From contig NZ_CP017768.1 of assembly GCF_002813695.1 (NCBI RefSeq), forward strand, positions 1,516,001 through 1,580,000: a stretch of 64,000 bases of DNA, in the 5' to 3' direction. Origin of the DNA: Methanobacterium subterraneum (GTDB taxonomy: Archaea > Methanobacteriota > Methanobacteria > Methanobacteriales > Methanobacteriaceae). The notes under the pieces were generated by a model. That model did no database searches. It was not told the origin of the DNA and saw only the letters and a list, made by a program, of their open reading frames with translations. Below, in pieces: positions 39,270 through 54,784 of the stretch; positions within the stretch are counted from its first letter, which is position 1, and the number at the start of each line of letters is the position of its first letter. The position numbers were made by a program, and so were the translations under genes.

Positions 39270-40604
39270 ATGAGTAAAAATCTAAAAATAACTGTTTTAA
39301 CTCCTGAATTCTACAGTTACGGTGCTCTGTTAATAGCAGGGATACTTCAAGAACAGGGTTACCCTGTAAAACTGCAAAAAGGATTTGGGGAGGTTATTGA
39401 TGCAGATATTGTTTTTATCAGCCTACAATCCACCATCCATCTATTAAAATATCAAAAAGAAATATCATCAATGGATACCTTTAAAATAGTGGGAGGTCCA
39501 GTAACACTTTCCCCCCAATTGATTTTAGATTGTTTAGCTGTGGATCTGGTGGTGGTAGGGGAGGGTGAAAATACCCTATATGATATATTAAAAGTTTTTG
39601 AAAATAATCCAATACCCAATGTATCTGACTTTAAGGACGTATCTGGAGTGGCATTTAAAAAGGATGAGCAGACTATTATCACAGGTAAAGGCACTGCCCA
39701 CTCCCTTGAAAGACCATTGCCACTAGTACCTTCCGATATCTCTTCTGAAAACATCAGAGGAGCTAATGTTTACTTGGAAACTCATCGTGGCTGTCCTGGT
39801 AACTGTGGTTTCTGTGGTGTTCCCTGCTTATTCGGCAGGGAAGTGAGAAGCCGCTCCCTGGAAGACATACTAAATGAGGTTAAATATCTTTTAAGTAAAG
39901 GAGTCCGTAAAATCGCCATAAGTGGTGGTACTGGTTCTCTTTATGGCAGTAATAAGTTCAAAAATGTTGATGAAGAAGCCTTCATTGAGCTTTTACGTGA
40001 AATATCAAACCTCACTGGGCCTAAAAATCTAACCATACCAGATATAAGGGTGGATTTAATTAGCGACCAGATCTTAGAAGCTATCCATCAATACAGTAAT
40101 GGATGGGTTTTTTTTGGAATTGAATCCGGTAGTGACCGGGTTCTCCGTCATATGAAAAAGGGAGTCACTGTGGATCAGGTCCGTGAAGCAGTGGCTATGG
40201 CCCGTGAGCATGGAGTGAAAACTGCGGGTTCTTTTATAGTTGCCTACCCTGGAGAAGAAGAGGAAGAGTTCCAGGATACCATGGATCTTGCCGATGAACT
40301 GATGCTGGATGATTACTTCGTTAGTATTGCCGAACCAATCCCTGGAACCGATCTGGGAGATGAAGTGTCCCAATTATCCCTGGAAGATAACATTCTATTC
40401 CAGGATAGTTTAAAGTATAAAAGACATGGCCTTAGCATTGCTGAAGAACGTGCCCTGGACTTGATGGTTGAATCCTACATATTTAGAAGTTTTCCAGTTC
40501 CCATGTCCCAAAATCTCCTGAAAAACCTTTTGGATGAAGTGAAATCCCAGGGAGATCATATAAAAAGTGTTACCCATCTAATTAAAAAATATCCCACATC
40601 CTAA
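39270..40604 (+). CDS. B12-binding-domain radical SAM protein, candidate MCR glutamine C-methylase
   Basis: 444 aa. Residues 1-130 form a cobalamin-binding-like Rossmann domain ([37 protein letters not shown]). The radical SAM core follows, with [13 protein letters not shown] (CxxxCxxC, residues about 170-182), [13 protein letters not shown] and [18 protein letters not shown]. It belongs to the MJ_0865-like family as I remember it. Arg (Mmp10) and Gln methylations of McrA both need B12 radical SAM enzymes, and this gene directly follows mmp10, so it is a good candidate for the Gln enzyme; that assignment is inference. It has its own 123-bp upstream gap. Confidence 0.75.
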   Translation: MSKNLKITVLTPEFYSYGALLIAGILQEQGYPVKLQKGFGEVIDADIVFISLQSTIHLLKYQKEISSMDTFKIVGGPVTLSPQLILDCLAVDLVVVGEGENTLYDILKVFENNPIPNVSDFKDVSGVAFKKDEQTIITGKGTAHSLERPLPLVPSDISSENIRGANVYLETHRGCPGNCGFCGVPCLFGREVRSRSLEDILNEVKYLLSKGVRKIAISGGTGSLYGSNKFKNVDEEAFIELLREISNLTGPKNLTIPDIRVDLISDQILEAIHQYSNGWVFFGIESGSDRVLRHMKKGVTVDQVREAVAMAREHGVKTAGSFIVAYPGEEEEEFQDTMDLADELMLDDYFVSIAEPIPGTDLGDEVSQLSLEDNILFQDSLKYKRHGLSIAEERALDLMVESYIFRSFPVPMSQNLLKNLLDEVKSQGDHIKSVTHLIKKYPTS

Positions 40605-40856
40605 GAATGTCAAAATTAAGGTTAAATTAAAGGATTAATTTCAATTAAAGGATTAATTAAGGAATAGATTAATAAATAGAATTACAGCTAAAAATTACAC
40701 CTCAATACTAAAAAAATTCTCAAAAATAATTTCAATTAATGCTAATTTTAAAAATACTAATTTTAAATATAAAGATTATTATTTCAAAAGTTCAATTCCA
40801 ACCAGATGGAATAATCCCCGAAGCAGCATCTTAACTCAAATTTTTATCCTAAAACA

Positions 40857-42089
<1,233 letters not shown>

Positions 42090-42126
42090 TACACTACCTT
42101 TATACAAATTAAATACCTTAAATCCA

Positions 42127-44090
<1,964 letters not shown>

Positions 44091-44111
44091 TAGTAACCTT
44101 AATTATCCCTT

Positions 44112-44158
44112 CAGAATAAAAAAGGGGTCAAAGGTAGTTATCTTCTACCCCTTTGACC
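44112..44158 (-). terminator. Intra-cluster hairpin terminator or attenuator
   Basis: On the minus strand GGTCAAAGGGGTAG pairs with CTACCTTTGACC (with a two-base bulge) and is followed by CCTTTTTTATT. The 5' arm codes for the last residues of the upstream NifX-type protein and its stop codon is in the loop. It separates the DUF134-NifX-Mrp-NifX genes from the MinD-MinD-CDF genes. Confidence 0.7.
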
Positions 44159-44533
44159 TCCTCCTCTTCCCATCCCACGTCCTCTGGCAGCTAAAGTTAA
44201 CCCTTCCAGTTTACCCTGGGTTAATAGGTTTAGGTTTTCTTCCACTGTTCCTGGGACCATCTTGTAGGCCTTTATTCCTAACTGATTTAGAACCTCAAAG
44301 GCGTTGGGACCTACTGATCCGGATATAACTGCTTCTGCCTTTTCATCCCCCACAATTCTTGCAGTTTGTATCCCTGCACCACCTGATGCATTTACGGAAG
44401 GGTTGGGTATGGCTTTAACGTTTTTGAAATCTCCGTCAACCACATCCACCACTACCAAATGGGAACATCTTCCAAAAACCGGGCTGGCCTGTGAATCCAA
44501 TCCCTCTCCAGTTGATGCTATTGCTACTTTCAT
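44138..44533 (-). CDS. NifX/NafY-type dinitrogenase cofactor-binding family protein (MTH1175-like)
   Basis: 131 aa, a stand-alone domain of the family whose nitrogenase members (NifX, NafY, NifB C-terminus) bind Fe-S/FeMo-cofactor precursors. Key segments: MKVAIASTGEGLDSQASPVFGR, the FGRCSHLVVVDV strand, and GIQTARIVGDEKAEAVISGSVGPNAFEVL. The C-terminus is a Gly/Arg-rich tail (GRGMGRGGGQRGRR). It lies 16 bp after mrp. No nitrogenase structural gene is in this window, so the ligand is unknown. Confidence 0.9.
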   Translation of the reverse strand: MKVAIASTGEGLDSQASPVFGRCSHLVVVDVVDGDFKNVKAIPNPSVNASGGAGIQTARIVGDEKAEAVISGSVGPNAFEVLNQLGIKAYKMVPGTVEENLNLLTQGKLEGLTLAARGRGMGRGGGQRGRR

Positions 44534-44549
44534 CTAATCACCTCTCCAA

Positions 44550-45413
<864 letters not shown>

Positions 45414-45502
45414 ATAACCATCCCTCTCTAATTGATAATAAATGATTAATACCCCTATATGTGGAGTTTTATTTTTTGCGATTTCAAAGGCATGTTTAAT
45501 GT

Positions 45503-45874
45503 CTAATCATGACCATCAGAACATGCATTATCCGCATTAGCCAGTTTTAATTTACCTTCTGCCCAGCTTTGCAGTGCTTCGATCACAGTTCCCGATGCAC
45601 CAACGTAAACCTCAATTCCAGCCCTTTGAAGCATTTGAACCGCTTTGGGGCCGAGATTTCCACATAAAAGTGTGTTAGCTCCGGAACCAGCAATGAATTC
45701 ACCAGGAGTCATGTTGCCCCCCACATGCTTTGCTTTGCTGTCCATAATCTCATAATTCTTGATTTGATCATCTTCCCACTTAATCAAAACAAAGTAGGGA
45801 GTTTTTCCAAAGTGTTGGGATATATCTCCCTTTAAACCACCCTGATCAAGACAGGGAACGCATACTACTACCAT
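45503..45874 (-). CDS. NifX/NafY-type cofactor-binding family protein
   Basis: 123 aa, beginning [28 protein letters not shown]. It has the same fold elements as the other two NifX-type domains here ([56 protein letters not shown]). The C-terminal NACSDGHD adds possible metal ligands. The ATG at 45874 is chosen since GGAGG lies 9 nt upstream; a longer frame to 45928 would overlap the DUF134 gene. It is close in sequence style to the CDF-fused copy (both have HFGK.PYF). Confidence 0.88.
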   Translation of the reverse strand: MVVVCVPCLDQGGLKGDISQHFGKTPYFVLIKWEDDQIKNYEIMDSKAKHVGGNMTPGEFIAGSGANTLLCGNLGPKAVQMLQRAGIEVYVGASGTVIEALQSWAEGKLKLANADNACSDGHD

Positions 45875-45897
45875 TTTCTTGTATCCTCCATTGAAAT

Positions 45898-46829
<932 letters not shown>

Positions 46830-47057
46830 ATGATCACATTAGTAGAACTTGAAAACGGACAAACAGCAATAATCAAAGAAATTGGAGGGGGTTCAGGGTT
46901 AAAAAATCGTTTAGAAGTGATGAACATTAGGGAAGGAAAAAAGGTTAAAAAAACATGCACCGCCCCTCTACGAGGTCCAGTGGTCATAGAGATAGATGGC
47001 TGTAAAATGGCAATTGGCCGAGGAATGGCCAAAAAAGTTTGGGTGGAAGAGATTTGA
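46830..47057 (+). CDS. feoA: Ferrous iron transport protein FeoA
   Basis: SH3-like cytoplasmic accessory protein (75 aa) of the Feo iron(II) importer. ITLVELENGQTAIIKEIGGG, LEVMNIREGKKVKK and RGPVVIEIDGCKMAIGRGMAKKVWV are typical. The ATG at 46830 follows GAGGTGG. The stop overlaps the feoB start (TTGA), so the two are translationally coupled. Confidence 0.92.
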   Translation: MITLVELENGQTAIIKEIGGGSGLKNRLEVMNIREGKKVKKTCTAPLRGPVVIEIDGCKMAIGRGMAKKVWVEEI

Positions 47058-48775
47058 AGAAAATATTACTGATGGGTAATCCCAATGTGGGCAAAAGTGT
47101 TGTTTTCTCCAGATTAACCGGAGTAAACGTTATTCAGTCCAATTATCCCGGGACCACCGTAGGTTACACCCAGGGACACTTGAAAATAGACCAGCAGGAG
47201 ATGGATCTAATTGATGTACCTGGAACCTATTCATTATCCCCAGCCTGTAAAGCAGAAGAAGTGGCCAGGGACATGTTTCTGGATGAAAACCCGGAGTTAA
47301 TAATCAATGTGGTGGATGCCACCAACCTGGAGAGAAACCTGTATCTAAGCCTTCAGATCCTGGAGCAGGGCCTTCCCACAGTGATGGTTCTCAACATGTG
47401 GGATGCCGCTAAACGAAAAGGAGTTCACCTGAACCTGGAAAAACTCCAGGAAAAACTGGGAATAAAAGTGGTGCCCGCAGTGGCGGTTACTGGTGAAGGA
47501 ATAAAAGATCTGGCTAATGTTATAAATGAAATAACTCTAAAACCAGCTGAACACATTTCCAAAATCCCTGAAATGGATGATAATGAAAAATGGGCGTTTA
47601 TTGGCCAATTACTATCTGAAGTTCAGAAAATAGAACACCGCCACCCATCTATTCTGGAACGATTGGAAGATGCATCAGTAAGACCTGTTTCAGGAGTTAT
47701 TATAGCATTAATAGTAGTGTTCATCACCATGCAAGTGGTAATTGGACTGGGAGAATTGTTAATCAATTATATTCTAGATCCAATATATTATCAGTATTAT
47801 GGACCATTCATCACCAAACTGGTGGAGAACTTTATCCCCACTGGTTTTTTCCATGACATCTTGATCGGGAGTGGATACGAATATGAAACCTCCTTTGGCT
47901 TGTTAACCACCGGAATTTATGTGATATTTGCCGTGGTTTTACCCTATATCCTATCATTCTATCTTGTTCTAGGCTTTTTAGAGGATTTTGGTTACCTCCC
48001 CCGCCTGGCAGTACTGCTGGACAGTATAATGCATAAATTAGGACTCCATGGTTATGCAACCATACCCATTGTCCTTGGTTTTGGCTGTAACGTTCCGGCC
48101 ATGCTTTCCACCCGAATTTTGGAGGGTAAACGAGAAAAATTCATAGCCGCCACATTAGTAGCTGTATCCGTCCCCTGTATGGCACAAACAGCAGTTATAA
48201 TAGGATTATTGGGGCCGTACGGTATTCAATATATCTTAATGGTTTACGGAACCCTTTTTATATTGTTCATCACCCTGGGATCCATCCTGAATCTTATTAT
48301 GAAGGGAGAAAGTCCGGAGATCTTCTTTGAAATCCCACCCTACAGAATACCCCATATGGGAACCTTGCTTAAAAAGACCTGGATGAGGGTTAGGGGTTTC
48401 CTGATGGAAGCATTGCCCTTTGTGTTTCTAGGAATACTTGCCGTTAACATCCTGTACCTGGTGGGAGTAATGAGTGCTCTTTCCAGCTTACTGGCCCCCA
48501 TAATGTCCCAGATGCTGGGACTCCCTAGTCAGGCCATTGACGCCCTGATCATGGGATTTTTAAGGAAAGACCTAGCAACAGCCATGCTCGCCCCGTTGAA
48601 TCTCAGCCCAGGCCAACTAGTAGTGGCCTGTACAGTTCTGGCAGCCAGTTTCCCTTGCATCGCCACCTTCATTGTTCTGATTAAAGAGATCGGAATCAAG
48701 GACATGCTTAAGACTGTTGCTTTAATGTTATCCATTGCATTGATCACTGGAACAATACTGAACATTATACTATAG
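47054..48775 (+). CDS. feoB: Ferrous iron transport protein FeoB
   Basis: GTP-dependent Fe(II) permease of the cell membrane. The N-terminal G domain has GNPNVGKS (G1), DVPGTYSL (G3) and NMWD (G4). A helical spacer (residues about 160-215) precedes about eight to ten membrane helices with the two Gate regions (FGCNVPAML and SVPCMAQTAV). Starts with TTG at 47054 inside the feoA stop; the product is about 573 aa, short because it lacks the C-terminal cytoplasmic tail of E. coli FeoB, as usual in archaea. Confidence 0.94.
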   Translation: MKKILLMGNPNVGKSVVFSRLTGVNVIQSNYPGTTVGYTQGHLKIDQQEMDLIDVPGTYSLSPACKAEEVARDMFLDENPELIINVVDATNLERNLYLSLQILEQGLPTVMVLNMWDAAKRKGVHLNLEKLQEKLGIKVVPAVAVTGEGIKDLANVINEITLKPAEHISKIPEMDDNEKWAFIGQLLSEVQKIEHRHPSILERLEDASVRPVSGVIIALIVVFITMQVVIGLGELLINYILDPIYYQYYGPFITKLVENFIPTGFFHDILIGSGYEYETSFGLLTTGIYVIFAVVLPYILSFYLVLGFLEDFGYLPRLAVLLDSIMHKLGLHGYATIPIVLGFGCNVPAMLSTRILEGKREKFIAATLVAVSVPCMAQTAVIIGLLGPYGIQYILMVYGTLFILFITLGSILNLIMKGESPEIFFEIPPYRIPHMGTLLKKTWMRVRGFLMEALPFVFLGILAVNILYLVGVMSALSSLLAPIMSQMLGLPSQAIDALIMGFLRKDLATAMLAPLNLSPGQLVVACTVLAASFPCIATFIVLIKEIGIKDMLKTVALMLSIALITGTILNIIL

Positions 48776-48808
48776 TTAATGAATTCAATAACAATAGAAA
48801 ATGGAGTG

Positions 48809-48949
48809 ATGTTTATGAAAGTAAGGGATTTAATTAAACCTATCCTTCCAATATTCGAACATGATTGCAAAAACTGCCCCGGATGTTCAGAAAAGTCCAT
48901 CCAAATCAAAATAGTGCATAAAAACAAGGAAACTGATGAGTTTAAATGA
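48809..48949 (+). CDS. Small Cys-rich protein behind feoB (46 aa)
   Basis: A short reading frame MFMKVRDLIKPILPIF..., 33 bp after feoB, with GGAG a few bases before its two possible ATG codons (48809 and 48815). Its centre reads HDCKNCPGCSEKS, a CxxCxxC motif, and the C-terminus is charged. Bacterial FeoC is also small and has a Cys motif, but it carries a winged helix that is not evident here, so I call this FeoC-like only by position. It could bind Fe or an Fe-S cluster as an iron sensor. Confidence 0.6.
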   Translation: MFMKVRDLIKPILPIFEHDCKNCPGCSEKSIQIKIVHKNKETDEFK

Positions 48950-49045
48950 TTCATTAGTTTTAATTAGAGTTTAGACATAACTCAATAAATGATGTCAATA
49001 TAATTTTATATTTTCTTTTTTAATCCTTAATTTTTAATTAATCAT

Positions 49046-50119
49046 TTATAATGGTTTCAACTGGATTACAGTTAATTCACACTTGGAACCCAACCTCATA
49101 GGAGGTCCCCAAGTACCAGTACCCTGAGATACGTAGAGCTGAGTTCCATTATACTCATAGAATCCGCTGATGTAGGGGAACATCAGTTTAACCAGGAAGT
49201 TGAAGGGTATCATCTGACCATTATGGGTATGACCAGAAAGTTGCAGGTCAATCCCTGCAGCACTAACCTCCTCCCGACCCACTGGAAGATGGTAAAGTAG
49301 GATTGATGGTTTTTCATCCTGAATTTTAATACTAGATAGGGTGTTTTTCAGATGATCACCCCTGTGGGAGTATCCCACACCAACCACCTGCACTCCTCGA
49401 AATTCAGCCACTTCCTCTTGGAGAATTTTAAGTTTGGTACCTCCCAGGACCCTGAAAACTTCTTCCAAACCTTCATAGGTCTCGTGATTACCGGTTACAA
49501 AAAATGCAGGTGCATTGAAACTATCAATGGCTTTGAATGTGTGTTTGTGCAGCCGTGCGCTACCGTCCACCATGTCTCCAGTTATAAAAACCACATCCGG
49601 ATCCATTTTATTGGTTTCATCCACTATTCTCTCCATGTAACCGGAATTTCTAATGGAACCAATGTGAATGTCACTGAGGTGAACTGCCTTAATATCCTGC
49701 TTTAAACCCTTCAATGGTATTTCGATCTCTGTTATTTTCAATAAATAACTGTTGTATATAGAATAGGCACTGATGATGGTGGTTAACACTACTATTATAA
49801 TACCCGCACTTTCACGGGGGAGCGGGAAGAAGAAAGATAACAACAGATAAATTATCAGCATAAAAAGCAGATAAAAGGATATTCCCATCCATGCCGAAGC
49901 CAGAGTGTAAAATATACGGGTGAAATCGTTGGATACTACCCTTTCTATTAATGTGGCCAGGGGATATGAGATGGATGCAACTACCAGGGCAGCGTAAAAT
50001 GTGTTATTCACTGGTAAACCCAGTAAAAATGACATTCCGTATAAAACATAGTAATTGAGGACCAGGAAACCCATGAAAAATAGTGATATGAACATTGCAT
50101 ACTGAATAATTCTTCTCAT
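49046..50119 (-). CDS. Membrane-anchored metallophosphoesterase (YkuE/calcineurin-like)
   Basis: 357 aa. Four hydrophobic helices occupy residues 1-125. The phosphoesterase domain follows with all metal motifs: HLSDIHIG (DxH), ITGDMVDG (GDxxD), TGNHETYEG (GNHE), LYHLP and LSGHTHNGQ (GHxH). Related bacterial proteins hydrolyse membrane-linked phosphoesters; substrate unknown here. A good AAAGGGCGG site precedes the ATG. The domain order, membrane part first, suggests the active site sits at the membrane face. Confidence 0.9.
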   Translation of the reverse strand: MRRIIQYAMFISLFFMGFLVLNYYVLYGMSFLLGLPVNNTFYAALVVASISYPLATLIERVVSNDFTRIFYTLASAWMGISFYLLFMLIIYLLLSFFFPLPRESAGIIIVVLTTIISAYSIYNSYLLKITEIEIPLKGLKQDIKAVHLSDIHIGSIRNSGYMERIVDETNKMDPDVVFITGDMVDGSARLHKHTFKAIDSFNAPAFFVTGNHETYEGLEEVFRVLGGTKLKILQEEVAEFRGVQVVGVGYSHRGDHLKNTLSSIKIQDEKPSILLYHLPVGREEVSAAGIDLQLSGHTHNGQMIPFNFLVKLMFPYISGFYEYNGTQLYVSQGTGTWGPPMRLGSKCELTVIQLKPL

Positions 50120-50386
50120 TTAACCGCCCTTTAAATTCATAATTTATATGCCCCTAAATGATTTATATATGGCTCACATTTAATTCCATTAAACTTTGAA
50201 CCATTATAGGCGATTTATGCCCATATTCTTCTGGAAATGATTTAAAAACACAACTGGACAAAAAAAGTATTGGTGAAGGTTTACTTTTGGCGGGGATTTC
50301 TTAATAGATTATTTAAGGTTATTTTTATGGGATGCATCTATCAAGTTTCGGGTAAATGTGTTGATTTCAAACATCTGTGTTGATTT

Positions 50387-51298
50387 TTAGATTATGGAGG
50401 TTTCTGGTAAAAGTTTCACCAGAATGTAGTCATACATCTTGGATTTTTTGATTTCAGAAACATCACCCAGGCGATACTCATTCACCATAACCTCAGCAAT
50501 CTGGTCTTTGTAAGTATCATAGTCCAGTTTGACTCGCACCCCATCCAGTTGACTGACAATTGGTGCGGGTGAATAGATCTCCTTCACGGCCCCTACCTGG
50601 TTTTCAATTTCTGTTTTCACCAGTATGGAGGGTACAATGGGCGGATCATCCATCATCTCTTTCCGGCGGGTGTCAAGAATATCCTCAACAACTTCCACCA
50701 GTTTTTTGAGTGCCCGGATATCTTCCCCCCTCTTTAAACGGCGTGGTATTCTACCTAAACCATTCACATAAGCCATTGCTCCAGGTAAATCCTCTAAATC
50801 CATCTCCGGTGCACCGGTAACTACCACTGGTATTTCAATATCCTGGAAAAGATGTGTTTTGTTCATGAGACACTCTCTGAAGCTTCCCAGGGCGAAAACT
50901 GCCAGATCATGTTCTTCGATGAGTCTTTTCTCATCCTCTGAGATACGTGCAATTCCCTTTCCCGCTCCTCTGGAAAGGCCGATCATATTATCCTTGGCAC
51001 CGAATCTTCGCAGGTACTCTGAAATATCACAGGCAGAGTGAGGTAGATGCTGACGGGCCAATGTGGGAGATACAATGGCAATCTCCGTCCCGGCCATTGG
51101 GGCAATTTTGATTTCTCCCAAAAGTTCCCGGGCTTTTTCATCCACTTTCTCCACGTCTTCCATTGGAACTGCCAGGGTTAACACCAGATCCATCTGACTG
51201 ATGTTCTGCTGCAGCACGAACCCTCCCAGGTCTTCGATAAGCTCAGTCATCTCTTCATGCTTGTGAACTCCTCCAATATAGGTTAAGGTTTCGTACAT
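50387..51298 (-). CDS. Methanogenesis marker protein 7
   Basis: 303 aa, matching what I recall of marker 7 (DUF2113): N-terminal [50 protein letters not shown], and [17 protein letters not shown] with conserved Cys. Mmp7 has been found with McrC in the ATP-dependent MCR activation complex of Methanococcus. Overlaps the upstream gene by 16 bp, so the two are translationally coupled. Confidence 0.8.
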   Translation of the reverse strand: MYETLTYIGGVHKHEEMTELIEDLGGFVLQQNISQMDLVLTLAVPMEDVEKVDEKARELLGEIKIAPMAGTEIAIVSPTLARQHLPHSACDISEYLRRFGAKDNMIGLSRGAGKGIARISEDEKRLIEEHDLAVFALGSFRECLMNKTHLFQDIEIPVVVTGAPEMDLEDLPGAMAYVNGLGRIPRRLKRGEDIRALKKLVEVVEDILDTRRKEMMDDPPIVPSILVKTEIENQVGAVKEIYSPAPIVSQLDGVRVKLDYDTYKDQIAEVMVNEYRLGDVSEIKKSKMYDYILVKLLPETSII

Positions 51299-51840
51299 AG
51301 TTCACTCTCCAGAATTTTGTATCTCATTTGTGCTCTTTCCAGGGGATTTAAAGGTGCTTTTTTGTGAGATGGGATTTCCACAACCCTACTCCCCATAAAT
51401 TTTATTTCATCCATCAAATCATCATTTTGGCCATCTTTCATGTAGTCTGGAAAAACAATAAAGTCCGGTTTTTCCTTGACAACTGAAAATCCCATGTCAT
51501 CCACTATTTCTCTAATGAAATTAGAGTACACCTTAACTTTTATTTTTTTCCTTTCATCCATAACCACCCTTTCTCGGGAAACGTGAAGGGAATAATCATC
51601 CCCCCATTCCCCCATGTCAAGTTTTTCCGTCTTTAAAGTGTTAGAAATAAGATCAATACTTTCATAAATCTGTTTAAAAGTATTTAACTTTATTTTAATA
51701 TTTGGGTAGTTAGTCTCAGTCTCCGAAAGAACAATAGCTAGATCAGCACCAGTAAAATCATGGTCCTGTTTTACAGTGTACTTTGAAACACCGGCCAGCC
51801 TAACTACTTCCTGGCACATAGGAGTGGTATAAATTTTCAT
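51283..51840 (-). CDS. Conserved methanogen protein, possibly DUF2112
   Basis: 185 aa from the ATG at 51840, chosen because GAGGTG lies just upstream; a longer frame would add an unconserved Cys-rich 16 residues. It begins [18 protein letters not shown] and has an alpha-beta pattern with a C-terminal basic helix ([17 protein letters not shown]). I do not recognise a biochemical function. The 16-bp overlap with marker 7 suggests a shared role, conceivably in MCR activation. Confidence 0.65.
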   Translation of the reverse strand: MKIYTTPMCQEVVRLAGVSKYTVKQDHDFTGADLAIVLSETETNYPNIKIKLNTFKQIYESIDLISNTLKTEKLDMGEWGDDYSLHVSRERVVMDERKKIKVKVYSNFIREIVDDMGFSVVKEKPDFIVFPDYMKDGQNDDLMDEIKFMGSRVVEIPSHKKAPLNPLERAQMRYKILESELCTKP

Positions 51841-52042
51841 GGGCACCTCAAAATTATATCCGCAATTACAATATATTGATGCCCTCATTTACTAATTAAC
51901 TATTCACTGCAAATATAGATTGGAACCTACTCAAATCCATTAAAGCACATATTATAGTTACTAAAAACAGGTCACCAAAGATTTAAATAATAAATAGAAC
52001 AAAAAAAGAACATAACAAGACCTTTCTATACGGTCTCGGGAT

Positions 52043-52267
52043 GTGAATACATTGTTTGGAGCAGATAAAACCCCTAAAACGGCCCCTATAGAAGAAGGGG
52101 AGGAATATGAGGTTAAAATTGAAGATGTGGGTAAAGAAGGCGATGGAATCACCCGAATTGAAGGTTTCGTGGTCTTTGTACCTGAAACTAAGGTAGGTGA
52201 AGAAATAAAGGTTCGGATAACATCGGTGCGGAGAAGATTCGCCTTTGCCGAAAAGATTTCGGAATAA
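52043..52267 (+). CDS. TRAM-domain RNA-binding protein
   Basis: 74 aa starting at a GTG. Residues 16-74 are a single TRAM beta-barrel ([43 protein letters not shown]). Single-TRAM proteins in methanogens have been described as RNA chaperones, some cold-induced. The N-terminal 15 residues are a short flexible tail. Independent of its neighbours; 60 bp ahead of comB. Confidence 0.9.
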   Translation: MNTLFGADKTPKTAPIEEGEEYEVKIEDVGKEGDGITRIEGFVVFVPETKVGEEIKVRITSVRRRFAFAEKISE

Positions 52268-52327
52268 AAAAAAGGATAAGAAAGAACTTTATTTTTTCCC
52301 CTTTACTATCTATTTTTGGTGTTTATT

Positions 52328-52996
52328 ATGCAAGTTTCCCTGAGTTTTGAGAGATCACTTTCTAAAGACGTGGCCATCATGGTTGATGTTCTAAGGGCCA
52401 GCACCACCATCACCGTGGCCCTGGAAAAAATCCCCAATATCATCCCCACACTGGAAATAGAAGAAGCACTGGCACTGGCCCCCAAACACCAGGCCTTCCT
52501 GGCAGGTGAAAGAAGGGGAGCAACCATTGAAGGATTCGATGTTGGAAATTCCCCCGTGGATATCCAGAAATTAAGTGGCGAAACCCTGATTATCACCACC
52601 AGTAACGGAACCCGAATCCTAGAGGGTATCACCGGCCGAGCCCTGATAGGATCCTTTATAAATGCCCAGGCCGTGGCAGAAAAAGCCAGAGAAATATCAA
52701 CCGAACATATAGAAGTGGTTATGGCCGGAGTAAGGGGAAACTTTGCCATTGAAGATTTCCTGGGTGCCGGTGCAATAATTTCCCACTTGCAGGATCAGGA
52801 ACTGGATGAAATGGCCCAGGCCGCATGTCTGGCAATCCAAAACCCTGAAATGGTGGATCTGGCAGTTCGAAATTCACGATCAGCAAAGAACCTCAGAAAA
52901 CTGGGATTTGGAAAAGATGTTGACTTCTGTCTCCAGCGAGATAAATCACAACTTGTACCTGAATTCAAAGACGGATTGATCAGAGTTTTAGAATAA
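52328..52996 (+). CDS. comB: 2-phosphosulfolactate phosphatase
   Basis: Dephosphorylates phosphosulfolactate, the second step of coenzyme M synthesis from PEP and sulfite. 222 aa from the ATG at 52328; a TTG four codons earlier is less likely. Key segments are [34 protein letters not shown] and TSNGTRIL, with an acidic metal site. Coenzyme M is the methyl carrier of the Mtr and MCR reactions encoded in this window. Confidence 0.92.
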   Translation: MQVSLSFERSLSKDVAIMVDVLRASTTITVALEKIPNIIPTLEIEEALALAPKHQAFLAGERRGATIEGFDVGNSPVDIQKLSGETLIITTSNGTRILEGITGRALIGSFINAQAVAEKAREISTEHIEVVMAGVRGNFAIEDFLGAGAIISHLQDQELDEMAQAACLAIQNPEMVDLAVRNSRSAKNLRKLGFGKDVDFCLQRDKSQLVPEFKDGLIRVLE

Positions 52997-53261
52997 CAAT
53001 TAAAAGGTAGATTAAGCTTAAATAAAAATATAATTTAAATTTTGGGGAGCATAGCTAAATCTGAAATATGAATATAATTATAGTAAATTAGATTTTTAAG
53101 AATTATTTTATAATATGCATTTAATACAAAGGAAAGTTTTTTATAACCCCATATCATATTATTAGGCTCATTATTATAATTGAAAGAACTAGAATTAACT
53201 TATTAAATAAACTTTTCAGAAATGGATGAAAAAGTTTCAAATTTGAATTTAGAGTGATCTA

Positions 53262-54419
53262 ATGGCACCGGACAATTTAACAATCATTGGTACAGCTCAT
53301 GTATCGGAGAAAAGTGTGGAAGAAGTGAGAAATACTATCCTAGAGTGTGAACCAGACATCGTAGCAGTGGAACTTGATGCCGCCCGTTACCAAAACCTCC
53401 TCAATGAAAAAAACGGAGCTAAAGAGGAGAAAGAGATAAAAATAAGGGAAATCCTGAAGGGGAACAATTTCACCATGTTCCTGGTGAGCGGATTTCTCAG
53501 CTACTTCCAGAAAAAGATTGGAGATGAAGTGGGAGTCAAACCCGGTTCAGAGATGTTAGCCGCGGCTGAGGCTGCTGAAGAGGCTGGGGCCAGGGTGGCC
53601 CTTATTGACCGGGATATCCAGATCACCCTAAAACGGGCTTTGAATCATATGAGCTTCTGGGAGAAAGCTAAATTCATTTACAGCATTATTGCATCGTTTT
53701 TCAGTAAAGATGAGGCCATTGATGATATTGAAAGCATAAAACAGGGCGATGCACTGGAAGAAGTTATGGGATACTTCCAGGAAATGTCCCCCCGTGCCTA
53801 TGAGGTCCTGGTGGCAGAGAGGGATGCTTTCATGGCTCAAAGACTCCTGGATATGGAGGGAAATGTGGTAGCTGTGGTAGGGGCAGGTCACAAGAAGGGA
53901 ATCCAGAAGAATATGGAAAACCCCCAGGACATACCTCCACTCTACCAGCTGATGGAGTTAAAAGAATCAAAATTTAGCATCACCAAACTGATTTTATTTG
54001 CCATACCCACAGTGTTCATAATAATATTTGCACTGGCATTCCTGAAGGGGATTAACATCCAATCAGGGATCCTGCAGTTCGTCTTACTCACCGGAGGATT
54101 AGCATTCGCCGGATCTCTTTTAGCCGGATCTAAAATCCCATCCGCCATTACCGCTTTTATAGTAGCCCCATTCACTGCCATTCATCCTCTTTTGGCAGCG
54201 GGCTGGTTTGCAGGGATAGTTGAAGCCAAATTACGGGGAGTGTCCATGGATGACCTGGCCAGCCTATCCAAGAGTGAAAGCTTACGGGACATGTGGAATA
54301 ACAACCTCTTCCGAATACTGCTGGTAGTGGTGGGAGCCAACATCGGTACCACCATAGGAGTCTTCCTATCCATACCCAACGTCCTCCTCCCCCTGATCAA
54401 CAGATTAATGGGCATGTAA
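53262..54419 (+). CDS. TraB/PrgY-family membrane protein
   Basis: 385 aa. The soluble TraB domain (residues 1-235) has [29 protein letters not shown], a tyrosine/arginine block [11 protein letters not shown] and [11 protein letters not shown], motifs shared with the Tiki/TraB putative protease or pheromone-shutdown fold. Five or so membrane helices follow (residues 243-385). The archaeal function is unknown. Upstream 52997-53261 is AT-rich with no gene. Confidence 0.88.
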   Translation: MAPDNLTIIGTAHVSEKSVEEVRNTILECEPDIVAVELDAARYQNLLNEKNGAKEEKEIKIREILKGNNFTMFLVSGFLSYFQKKIGDEVGVKPGSEMLAAAEAAEEAGARVALIDRDIQITLKRALNHMSFWEKAKFIYSIIASFFSKDEAIDDIESIKQGDALEEVMGYFQEMSPRAYEVLVAERDAFMAQRLLDMEGNVVAVVGAGHKKGIQKNMENPQDIPPLYQLMELKESKFSITKLILFAIPTVFIIIFALAFLKGINIQSGILQFVLLTGGLAFAGSLLAGSKIPSAITAFIVAPFTAIHPLLAAGWFAGIVEAKLRGVSMDDLASLSKSESLRDMWNNNLFRILLVVVGANIGTTIGVFLSIPNVLLPLINRLMGM

Positions 54420-54571
54420 TAAAGAATTATGCTTGTGGATAGTCATACCCCAGTGAATCAAATACATGATAAAGGACTTCGAATAAAAAAACCCCATACT
54501 AAATAATAAAGAGTTAAAGGACTTTAGAATTTATAAATTCATTTAAAAACCCTGTAAATGAGTTGGTTAAA

Positions 54572-54784
54572 ATGTACTTGATATTCAGATGTAACTGTGG
54601 ACGGGCAGTTTATGCCAAAGAAAGCGTGAAAGTAAAGAAATGTGTCTGTGGGAAAAATTTGAAGGTTGCAGAAAGGCGGATCATAGCCAGAACTGAAGAC
54701 CCCCAGACTGCCTCGGAAAAAGTCCAGGAACTTCAGGAAGAAAAGTATGGTGGGGCCTATTTTACCACTGCAGATAAGATATGA
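54572..54784 (+). CDS. DUF1922 zinc-ribbon protein (MTH1184-like)
   Basis: 70 aa from the ATG at 54572. Residues 1-35 form a rubredoxin-like ribbon with two CxCG knuckles ([10 protein letters not shown] and KKCVCGKNL). The rest is a charged helix. M. thermautotrophicus MTH1184, a structure of this family, is the comparison I recall. The role is unknown. 150 bp after the TraB gene, with its own upstream AT-rich segment. Confidence 0.85.
   Translation: MYLIFRCNCGRAVYAKESVKVKKCVCGKNLKVAERRIIARTEDPQTASEKVQELQEEKYGGAYFTTADKI

Noticed and set aside
40626..40660. Tandem AATTAAAGGATTAATT words behind the candidate glutamine methylase gene
   Set aside because: Low-complexity AT sequence in an AT-rich gap; two copies 17 bp apart are not compelling.
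52316..52327. Upstream TTG extension of comB
   Set aside because: The ATG at 52328 matches the usual family start and the extra four residues have no support.
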